From: Mucidula mucida
Lineage: Eukaryota > Basidiomycota > Agaricomycetes > Agaricales > Physalacriaceae
Direction of reading: 5' to 3'
Assembly: GCA_015501055.1 (NCBI GenBank)
Contig: JADNYV010000695.1
Span: forward strand, 1-17,810
Length of the DNA: 17,810 nucleotides
Below the pieces are notes generated by a model. The model was not told the DNA's origin, searched no databases, and saw nothing but the letters and a program-made list of their open reading frames with translations. Positions 1-7,521 of the stretch are shown piece by piece. Position numbers and translations under genes: made by a program. Each line of letters starts with the position of its first letter. Positions within the stretch are counted from its first letter, which is position 1.

Positions 1-267
1 GCCATGAGCTTGGATACAGAATCATTTCGGACTGTCAGCAGCTGGGTTTTCCTAATCGTTCTCGCTGGCTCTTCCCTCCATTCTCTTGATTGTTTTCATG
101 CAGTAACGAACAAGGAATCTTTTGCACACGGGAGACTCGTCGTCAGAGAGGCATGAATTTCAGCTCGCCCTTCGGACTGGAGAGGCGCCGACTGCCGTCG
201 GCGGAACCCTTGCTAGTTGAGTGGAGATCAGAGTGTATTCTACAGGTAAACAAATACGAGATATCTA

Positions 268-470
268 ATGACGATTTTCAATATGTATGTCGCCCTTTCG
301 CGGAGTTCAGGTCGAAGAACAATTCGGCTGCTGAGGGATGTCGATGTGGAGGTTTTGAAGAGTGGGCACGAGCCAGAGTTGATGCAGGAGGATGACAGAC
401 TAGAGGCGCTGAATGAGGGACAAAGAACGATTGGAAGAAAATTACAGACCAGCAGACAGCTATAAGATAG
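268..470 (+). pseudogene. C-terminal end of a PIF1/Helitron-like DNA helicase (left arm)
   Basis: This is the mirror copy of 6150-6353. The first 51 residues are identical, including MYVALSRSSGRRTIRLL. A one-base shorter G run near 416-419 (GGG against GGGG in the other arm) then shifts the frame, so this copy ends differently at 465. The stop matching the right-arm frame is TAG at 468-470. The upstream part of the helicase is missing here too. Confidence 0.6.
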
Positions 471-1678
471 GAAAGAGATAAGTGATCGATTGGATGGCAA
501 ATGCGTGAAAGTGAGGTCATACATCATACACAGGCAAAATGCAGAATTTGCCAGAGTAGTGCGTCATCGGAGGTGCAAGGAAATGTCAACGCCGTGAAAG
601 AACGACGGGCGGCCAGGAAGTGACAGCAAAATCACTGGACTACGGTCGCGTCGCGATGGCTGAAGGAAAAAACAGGGGAGCCATGACCATTTTTAGCATT
701 CATTTACGAATTCACATAAAACGTGAACCAATTCTAGGTGTGGGAGAACCCTTGTCTAGCAAGGGGATTGATCGGCCGAACGTCAATCTCTTGTGATCTT
801 CCGCACCCAACATTGGGTTTTCAATCATCCTGCGAACCAGCGGTGGGCTCACCCTCCATGCAATCTTCTGTCAATATCGAACCGGCAGTGCTTATGCTTC
901 CAGAGGCACCTCTGGAGACAAAGTGAACCGTCGAGCTCAGATTTTGGCCACCAGGTAGAAGCAACTGGGAGGCATCACCTCTTGGTTGCTTCTGGAGATG
1001 CTTCTGTCCAATCAGATAGCATGCGCATACGATACCGTCCAATGCCAGTTACCTGACTGCTTACCAAGGCAATCTGATACTGCATCTCGCACATGATTGA
1101 TTGCACTGAGGAAAGGGTTGCAATTGCCTATGCCTATAGTATACTTACACGCACTCATAGAGGTGAAATCATATATTTTTGCAACTACAGTGCGCTAATT
1201 CAATAGCTTACAGTATCGTTGCAGTGCGCCACGTACATACGGGGAGATAGTTTACCCGGGCGCGCGCTGGTTCATCTTAAGGTAGACGACTCACAGACGT
1301 AACGTACCCTGAGGACCCTGAGTGTGACACCCAAATCAGGCCTCATCAGATTAGGATCAGTAGGAAATCATTGTGTCTACCTTAATCAGGGCACTTGTGC
1401 CCTCTAAATTTCCCATGAGATTTTGTGTAAATAGTCCATAATGATGACCCAGTATTTTGATTGGCAGTAAATTCTGATCCAAATGAGGAGTTCCCAATTT
1501 TAGCCACGCAACACCGTGCCATCACCACTACCGCGCGCTGTGCTTGTTCTATACGATGCCTCCTTCCAAAGATTGGAAGAAGAAGAGGCTACTCAACTTT
1601 GAAGGAGCTTCTAAAGCTGTTGGAGCTGGATTGAAGTGTGTCATTCAGACATTATCACCGCATAAAAAGTGCAGGGTT
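471..1678. other. Outer-arm DNA between helicase tail and LTR, no gene recognised
   Basis: About 1.2 kb (mirrored at 4939-6149) holds no ORF that I can assign. One 189-codon ORF occurs in the right arm at 5561-6130 on the minus strand. Its left-arm equivalent is broken by homopolymer differences near 497, 599 and 772, and it shows no familiar domain. The stretch contains small inverted repeats: CCAGAGGCACCTCTGG at 900-915, a CCCTTG/CAAGGG stem around 748-764, AGGGCACTTGTGCCCT at 1388-1403, and the MITE-like unit at 1281-1381. Confidence 0.6.
1281..1381. mobile_element. Possible 101-bp MITE bounded by TTAA (left arm)
   Basis: TTAAGGTAGAC at 1277-1287 and GTCTACCTTAA at 1375-1385 are perfect 11-base inverted copies. 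Read as a TTAA target duplication plus 7-base terminal repeats (GGTAGAC/GTCTACC), they enclose a 101 bp unit too short to code. A TTAA target is typical of piggyBac-type elements, but the terminal repeat is short and no transposase is present, so the class is a guess. Confidence 0.4.
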
Positions 1679-2207
1679 TGTTAGCGACTGACTAAGCCAC
1701 GAGACTCAACCAGGTACCACAACAAGAACTAAGGAAAAGAAGTGTTCGCGTTCGTAAGACTAGGCTAGGCCAGGTGTATAAACGAAATCGGAACTAAAGT
1801 ACAATGATACTACACTACTGCTTATATACTAGTAAGTCTGTGTTTGGGACTCCTTGTCCATACGCGTTTCCACTGGGATGCTCCACGCCCTTGACCCAGT
1901 GTTGTATGCTACTAGTCCATGAAACCATTAAATACGAATGGTAACTGCATGTAAGTAATAATACTGAAACGACCATGTGTGCTACAAGTGTTGGTGGTGT
2001 GTATACAATAGGGAGTCCATGAGATATCGGCATGTATGATGTCATCCTTGTGTTGGGTGTGTGTCCAACATGAGTACAGCTTCGGTAATGAAAAGGAGTA
2101 TGATCAGTGACGAAACAGATGATGAAACAGTCCGTTGGTTGATAAGACAAGGCCCCCGATAAGATATGATAAGATGTGAAAATGTGAAAATATGGCGATT
2201 CATAACA
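1679..2207 (-). mobile_element. LTR of Ty3/gypsy element (left arm, inverted)
   Basis: This is the reverse complement of the right-arm LTR, 529 bp, with the outer end at TGTTAGCG (1679) and the inner end at TTCATAACA (2207). The TATA-type box lies at 1821-1828 on the minus strand. Differences from the partner are one base in a C run near 2152-2158, one in a short A pair near 1936 and one in a G run near 1877. Both LTRs point outward, away from the palindrome centre. Confidence 0.85.
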
Positions 2208-2220
2208 TCACCCCCTCCTT
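2208..2220 (-). promoter_or_regulatory. Polypurine tract, left arm copy
   Basis: TCACCCCCTCCTT on the plus strand is the exact reverse complement of the right-arm tract and abuts the inner end of the left LTR at 2207. Confidence 0.75.
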
Positions 2221-3289
2221 AAGGCGCAAGTTCCATTCTGCGCCAGAGTCGCTCCATGAGGGCTGCAGAGGGTAGCGTAACGTCGAGGGGTTCTGTATCG
2301 GGCGGTGGCATGGGTCGGAATAGATGGGATGGAAACTGCGACATGGGAACTTCAATACGAGCAAGCGCGGGTGGCTTTGGCTTGTTCGGATATTGTTGGT
2401 GGAAATCGCTGATGGCTTCGTCGGCATTTTTGAGATTGCATGCTGGTTCCCATGTCTGCTCGTGTGTGCCATAACCCTTCCAGTGAACCTTGTATTGAAA
2501 ACCCCCGCGGTACTTCGGGAATTAACCACTTTCTCAACCTCCCATTCCGGTTCGGCTCCTTCCAGCACAGGTGGTGGACACGTGTCTCGGGGTTGCGTCG
2601 GAAATTGGGCTCGTGGTAAGGCGTCAACAGGGCCTCATTGAACACGGATGAATGCTTTTCCACGTGTGAGGAATCTGGAGCTTGTAAGAGCTCGTCCCAA
2701 CTTTCTTGATCACTTTGAACGGCCCAAAGCTTTGTCATCGAGCTTCTTCATTGGTCGGTCCGTGCTGAGATTCGTCCCTTCCAGCCATACTTTGTCGCCT
2801 TCCTTGTACTCTACTGCCTCTGTCCGCTTCCTGTCATAAAACCGTTTCATGTCCTCTTTGCCATCTTCAATGCCGACCCACTTCGTCCCATGTTTTCCTC
2901 ATGCCGTCGGCAAACTCCTGCGCAGTCTCATTTCTCGATGCGTTTTCGGAGCGGTGCCTTTGTAGGGGTGTCTGCCCATGTCTGCGAAGAACGGAGTGAC
3001 TTTGGTTGCCGAGTGTACCCGATCATTGTAAACAAATTCAGCAGAGGGTAACCATTCGTGCCAGTCGTTCTGATGGTAATTGAAAATAACCGTAAGAAAT
3101 GTTCTATCTCTTGGTTTAACCGTTCGTCTGCCCATTTGCCTGTGGATGATACGCCGTTGTAAAGTTTCCTTATGCCCAACAACCGGTACAACTCCTTCAT
3201 GAAAACGTGGAGTGATATTGTCGGGACCCTGATAAATGTATCACTGTCCATGCCTGACTCATGTATGGGGAAAGATGCGATTACGCATC
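2219..3289 (-). pseudogene. Inverted second copy of the Ty3/gypsy integrase-chromodomain fragment
   Basis: On the minus strand this encodes the same integrase end and chromodomain as 3275-4399. Visible blocks are FMKELYRLLGI near 3165-3205, NYHQNDWHEWLPSAEFVYND near 3025-3085, FFADMGRHPYKG near 2960-3000 and FNEALLTPYHEP near 2610-2650. It carries more frame breaks than the right copy, including lost bases near 2875, 2937, 3084 and 3160. It keeps two bases that the right copy lacks, near 2377 and 2417, so neither copy is a simple degraded version of the other. The terminal TAA is at 2219-2221. The chromodomain frameshift (NSR to the GGFQY block) is the same in both arms. Homology fades after 3203. 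Confidence 0.85.
3274..3289. repeat. Short hairpin at the palindrome junction
   Basis: GATGCG-ATTA-CGCATC is a 6-bp stem with a 4-base loop. The left-arm homology ends inside it and the right-arm integrase reading frame (RLRIIPPPHSD) starts inside it, so it marks the point where the two orientations meet. Confidence 0.6.
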
Positions 3290-4399
3290 ATACCCCCACC
3301 CCACTCTGACGTCGAAGGCATGGCCCGCATGTACCGTGATCGCATTTTCCCCATACATGGGATGCCACGACAGATGATACATGATCGCGGTCCACAATAC
3401 CACTCGCGTTTCATGAAGGAGTTGTACCGGTTGTTGGGCATACAAGGAAACTTTACAACGGCGTATCATCCACAGGCAAATGGGCAGACGGAACGGTGAA
3501 CCAAGAGATAGAACATTTCTTACGGTTATTTGTCAACTACCATCAGAACGACTGGCACGAATGGCTACCCTCTGCTGAATTCGTTTACAATGATCGAGTA
3601 CACTCGGCAACCAAAGTCACTCCGTTCTTTGCAGACATGGGCAGACACCCCTACAAAGGCACCGCTCCGAAAACGGCATTGAGAAATGAGACTGCGCAGG
3701 AGTTTGCCGACGGCATGAGGAAAACATGGGACGAAGTAGGGTCGGCATTGAAGATGGCAAAGAGGACATGAAACGGTTTTATGACAGGAAGCGGACAGAC
3801 GCAGTAGAGTACAAGGAGGGCGACAAAGTATGGCTGGAAGGGACGAATCTCAGCACGGACCGACCAATGAAGAAGCTCGATGACAAACGCTTCGGGCCGT
3901 TCAAAGTGATCAAGAAAGTCGGGACGAGCTCTTACAAGCTCCAGATTCCTCACACGTGGAAAAGCATCCATCCCGTGTTCAATGAGGCCCTGTTGACGCC
4001 TTACCACGAGCCCCAATTTCCGACGCAACCCGAGACACGCGTCCACCACCTGTGCTGGAAGGAGCCGAACCGGAATGGGAGGTTGAGAAAGTGGTTAATT
4101 CCCGAAGTACCGCGGGGGTTTTCAATACAAGGTTCACTGGAAGGGTTATGGCACACACGAGCAGACATGGGAACCAGCATGCAATCTCAAAAATGCCGAC
4201 AAGCCATCAGCGATTTCCACCAACAATATCCGAACAAGCCAAAGCCACCCGCGCTTGCTCGATTGAAGTTCCCATGTCGCAGTTTCCATCCCATCTATTC
4301 CGACCCATGCCACCGCCTGATACCGAACCCCTCGACGTTACGCTACCCTCTGCAGCCCTCATGGAGCGACTCTGGCGCAGAATGGAACTTGCGCCTTAA
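3275..4399 (+). pseudogene. Ty3/gypsy retrotransposon pol 3' fragment: integrase and chromodomain, frameshifted
   Basis: Conceptual pieces in three frames match a fungal Ty3/gypsy chromovirus polyprotein end. About 3275-3498 holds the end of the integrase catalytic core, with HDRGPQYHSRFM followed by AYHPQANGQTER. About 3496-3771 continues with NQEIEHFLRLF, NYHQNDWHEWLP and the FFADMGRHPYKG block. About 3760-4050 gives the integrase C-terminal GPF/Y-type domain (KEGDKVWLEG, then RFGPFKVIKKVG). A chromodomain follows at about 4060-4190 (EWEVEKVVNSR, then after a frame change GGFQYKVHWKGYGTHEQTW). The frame closes with TAA at 4397-4399 just before the polypurine tract. Gag, protease, RT, RNase H and most of integrase are absent. 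At least four one-base frame breaks make it non-functional as written; one lies at 3496-3500 in a G run. That the element is a chromovirus is inferred from the chromodomain position. Confidence 0.88.
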
Positions 4400-4410
4400 G
4401 GAGGGGGTGA
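4398..4410 (+). promoter_or_regulatory. Polypurine tract priming plus-strand DNA synthesis
   Basis: AAGGAGGGGGTGA lies directly before the LTR start at 4411 and overlaps the pol stop codon. A purine tract at this place primes plus-strand synthesis in LTR retrotransposons. The inverted counterpart is at 2208-2220. Confidence 0.75.
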
Positions 4411-4938
4411 TGTTATGAATCGCCATATTTTCACATTTTCACATCTTATCATATCTTATCGGGGCCTTGTCTTATCAACCAACGGACTGTTTCATCATCT
4501 GTTTCGTCACTGATCATACTCCTTTTCATTACCGAAGCTGTACTCATGTTGGACACACACCCAACACAAGGATGACATCATACATGCCGATATCTCATGG
4601 ACTCCCTATTGTATACACACCACCAACACTTGTAGCACACATGGTCGTTTCAGTATTATTACTTACATGCAGTTACCATCGTATTTAATGGTTTCATGGA
4701 CTAGTAGCATACAACACTGGGTCAAGGGCGTGGAGCATCCCCAGTGGAAACGCGTATGGACAAGGAGTCCCAAACACAGACTTACTAGTATATAAGCAGT
4801 AGTGTAGTATCATTGTACTTTAGTTCCGATTTCGTTTATACACCTGGCCTAGCCTAGTCTTACGAACGCGAACACTTCTTTTCCTTAGTTCTTGTTGTGG
4901 TACCTGGTTGAGTCTCGTGGCTTAGTCAGTCGCTAACA
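4411..4938 (+). mobile_element. LTR of Ty3/gypsy element (right arm)
   Basis: It begins TGTTATGAAT directly after a purine-rich tract and ends CGCTAACA, giving TGTTA/TAACA inverted termini; 528 bp. A TATATAAG box lies at 4789-4796. Its position after the pol stop makes it a 3' LTR. The bases after it (AACCCTGCAC) do not start with TGG, so they do not look like a tRNA primer-binding site, which agrees with a 3' LTR. No 5' LTR exists in the window, so a target-site duplication cannot be checked. It differs from the left-arm LTR by three homopolymer-length changes and no substitutions. Confidence 0.85.
4789..4796 (+). promoter_or_regulatory. TATA-like box in right LTR
   Basis: TATATAAG lies about 140 bp before the LTR end, where an LTR core promoter would be expected. 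Transcription would run outward into 4939-6620 and antisense to the helicase remnant. The mirrored copy is at 1821-1828 on the minus strand. Activity is inferred only. Confidence 0.5.
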
Positions 4939-5235
4939 AACCCTGCACTTTTTATGCGGTGATAATGTCTGAATGACACACTTCAATCCAGCTCCAACAG
5001 CTTTAGAAGCTCCTTCAAAGTTGAGTAGCCTCTTCTTCTTCCAATCTTTGGAAGGAGGCATCGTATAGAACAAGCACAGCGCGCGGTAGTGGTGATGGCA
5101 CGGTGTTGCGTGGCTAAAATTGGGAACTCCTCATTTGGATCAGAATTTACTGCCAATCAAAATACTGGGTCATCATTATGGACTATTTACACAAAATCTC
5201 ATGGGAAATTTAGAGGGCACAAGTGCCCTGATTAA

Positions 5236-5336
5236 GGTAGACACAATGATTTCCTACTGATCCTAATCTGATGAGGCCTGATTTGGGTGTCACACTCAGG
5301 GTCCTCAGGGTACGTTACGTCTGTGAGTCGTCTACC
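5236..5336. mobile_element. Possible 101-bp MITE bounded by TTAA (right arm)
   Basis: This is the mirror copy of 1281-1381, with TTAAGGTAGAC at 5232-5242 and GTCTACCTTAA at 5330-5340. It is identical in sequence to the left-arm copy, so it was present before the inverted duplication (or results from it) and gives no independent support for mobility. Confidence 0.4.
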
Positions 5337-6149
5337 TTAAGATGAACCAGCGCGCGCCCGGGTAAACTATCTCCCCGTATGTACGTGGCGCACTGCAACG
5401 ATACTGTAAGCTATTGAATTAGCGCACTGTAGTTGCAAAAATATATGATTTCACCTCTATGAGTGCGTGTAAGTATACTATAGGCATAGGCAATTGCAAC
5501 CCTTTCCTCAGTGCAATCAATCATGTGCGAGATGCAGTATCAGATTGCCTTGGTAAGCAGTCAGGTAACTGGCATTGGACGGTATCGTATGCGCATGCTA
5601 TCTGATTGGACAGAAGCATCTCCAGAAGCAACCAAGAGGTGATGCCTCCCAGTTGCTTCTACCTGGTGGCCAAAATCTGAGCTCGACGGTTCACTTTGTC
5701 TCCAGAGGTGCCTCTGGAAGCATAAGCACTGCCGGTTCGATATTGACAGAAGATTGCATGGAGGGTGAGCCCACCGCTGGTTCGCAGGATGATTGAAAAC
5801 CCAATGTTGGGTGCGGAAGATCACAAGAGATTGACGTTCGGGCCGATCAATCCCCTTGCTAGACAAGGGTTCTCCCACACCTAGAATTGGTTCACGTTTT
5901 ATGTGAATTCGTAAATGAATGCTAAAAATGGTCATGGCTCCCCTGTTTTTTCCTTCAGCCATCGCGACGCGACCGTAGTCCAGTGATTTTGCTGTCACTT
6001 CCTGGCCGCCCGTCGTTCTTTTCACGGCGTTGACATTTCCTTGCACCTCCGATGACGCACTACTCTGGCAAATTCTGCATTTTGCCTGTGTATGATGTAT
6101 GACCTCACTTTCACGCATTTGCCATTCCAATCGATCACTTATCTCTTTC

Positions 6150-6353
6150 CTATCTTATAGCTGTCTGCTGGTCTGTAATTTTCTTCCAATCGTTCTTTGT
6201 CCCCTCATTCAGCGCCTCTAGTCTGTCATCCTCCTGCATCAACTCTGGCTCGTGCCCACTCTTCAAAACCTCCACATCGACATCCCTCAGCAGCCGAATT
6301 GTTCTTCGACCTGAACTCCGCGAAAGGGCGACATACATATTGAAAATCGTCAT
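6150..6353 (-). pseudogene. C-terminal end of a PIF1/Helitron-like DNA helicase (right arm)
   Basis: The 67 residues from 6353 downward include TIFNMYVALSRSSGRRTIRLL. This is helicase motif VI with the neighbouring conserved block found at the end of basidiomycete Helitron/PIF1-type helicases. It is followed by an acidic segment with a QEDDRLEAL stretch and a natural-looking stop after 67 codons. Upstream in the same orientation, at about 6355-6450, a weak RRLPSAEPLL...RS stretch in another frame may be a decayed remnant of the preceding conserved block. No Walker A/B segment, Rep domain or full ORF is present, and the rest would lie beyond 6531 but is not found there. It reads as a gene-end remnant, not a working helicase. 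Confidence 0.65.
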
Positions 6354-6620
6354 TAGATATCTCGTATTTGTTTACCTGTAGAATACACTCTGATCTCCAC
6401 TCAACTAGCAAGGGTTCCGCCGACGGCAGTCGGCGCCTCTCCAGTCCGAAGGGCGAGCTGAAATTCATGCCTCTCTGACGACGAGTCTCCCGTGTGCAAA
6501 AGATTCCTTGTTCGTTACTGCATGAAAACAATCAAGAGAATGGAGGGAAGAGCCAGCGAGAACGATTAGGAAAACCCAGCTGCTGACAGTCCGAAATGAT
6601 TCTGTATCCAAGCTCATGGC

Positions 6621-7521
6621 ACTCGGCTACTCCTCTGCAACATTCCAAGGTACTCAGCAGGCTTCCTAGTTTATATTTAATTAGGTCCCTTCGTCAGAGC
6701 TAGGGGTCATAGTCAAGTGGCTTCCGCGCACTATCCCCAGTCTTTTTAAATTGCGCGGTAGAGGAAGACAGTAGTAGGACTTCAAAGCTTCAAAGTTGAC
6801 TGCCAGCCATCTGCTTCTTCTTAAATTTGGCCATTTATCCTTTTTTTCCCCACGTCGTGCGGCATGGCCGTTACACTTCACCCCTTAAGAGTACTGATGA
6901 CACTCGACCACACACCCAAATCTCCGGACATCTTACCCGCTGCAATGAGCCGAGGAGGAAAAGGTGCAGTTCGTTTTTAGAGGACGTGCATAGCAAGCAG
7001 TATTAAGATGCTGAGCATCGAGCACTGGTACATCCTCCGCGAAACCAAACAACCCAGAATTTGGGGTGACGGAGAAGACACCGGGACGTCGGAAAGAGTG
7101 AACATAGAAGAGACCTCGAGGAAAGCGCCCGTTAGAACCATAGATCATACGCCACACTGGCCATATGAACCACTCGGCCACATATGCCTGTCTTCCACTA
7201 CATCCCATGCTACTACTACTAGCGCTTCCGACTTTCGCACGTATCGTTCAATGTCAATGTCTGGAAAATGTCACCGCAAAAAGGCAAATCCGGCCAGTGG
7301 AAGAATATGGATACTTTTGTACCTGGCCGTGAAGAAGCGAGGTGAAGGATGAACTCTGTAGTCAGGGTCAGCGTAGAAAAGAGTCTCTCGATACAAAAGT
7401 GTGCTACAGCATAAATAATGTACAGTTACAACAACGGTATATCTAAGCAACGCAAACACGCACACGGACAGCAAATAATCCTCCCAAATTCCTGATAGTA
7501 GTAAATATCCAGCTCGTCCTC
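6621..7521. other. Intergenic DNA between palindrome and RhoGEF gene
   Basis: About 900 bp. Short ORFs exist on both strands (for example 7008-7352 plus and 6933-7208 minus), but neither has recognisable motifs or typical codon patterns. The part next to 7522 probably holds the RhoGEF 3' untranslated region. No telomere repeat, LTR or tRNA was seen here. Confidence 0.5.

Larger units (their letters stand above)
1..3289. repeat. Left arm of giant inverted repeat (palindrome)
   Basis: This whole stretch is the reverse complement of about 3330-6620. Checked anchors: 1-20 with 6601-6620, 1021-1040 with 5577-5596, 1551-1560 with 5057-5066, 2219-2222 with 4396-4399, and 3193-3202 with 3411-3420. 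The coordinate sum drifts from 6621 at the outside to 6617-6618 at the LTR and 6613 near the centre because of small indels. From 1 to about 2293 only one-base homopolymer length differences are seen. From 2294 to about 3200 there are roughly 14 substitutions plus about a dozen indels, and from 3203 to 3289 the match is poor. The left end is cut by the window edge, so the arm may be longer. Confidence 0.95.
3330..6620. repeat. Right arm of giant inverted repeat (palindrome)
   Basis: This is the reverse-complement partner of 1 to about 3289. It carries, left to right, Ty3/gypsy integrase and chromodomain remnants, an LTR, non-coding DNA and a helicase tail on the minus strand. Its retrotransposon part is the cleaner copy: its integrase reading frames are longer than those of the left arm. 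About 40 bases between the arms (roughly 3290-3330) continue the right-arm integrase frame and have no counterpart in the left arm. Position 6620 pairs with position 1, so the outer limit is set only by the window edge. Confidence 0.95.

Noticed and set aside
1..60. Telomere or subtelomere at the window edge
   Set aside because: No TTAGGG-type repeats at either end of the palindrome or window.
1388..1407. Hairpin AGGGCACTTGTGCCCT followed by CTAA, downstream of the helicase tail, as a Helitron 3' terminus
   Set aside because: CTAA is followed by A and not T, and the hairpin abuts the CTRR instead of sitting about 10 bases away.
3290..3330. Sequencing-adapter remnant at the palindrome centre
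   Set aside because: The spacer reads as normal integrase coding sequence in the right-arm frame and shows no adapter-like low-complexity pattern. The fold-back could still be artefactual for other reasons.
4939..4960. Primer-binding site after the right LTR (which would make it a 5' LTR)
   Set aside because: No TGG-starting tRNA complement is present, and the polypurine tract and pol stop lie on the other side.
5561..6130. 189-codon minus-strand ORF in the right arm
   Set aside because: No recognisable domain, and the left-arm equivalent is broken by homopolymer differences; best explained as a chance ORF.
6695..6740. tRNA A-box-like TCATAGTCAAGTGGC
   Set aside because: No B box (GGTTCGA) or stem-forming partner at the right distance.
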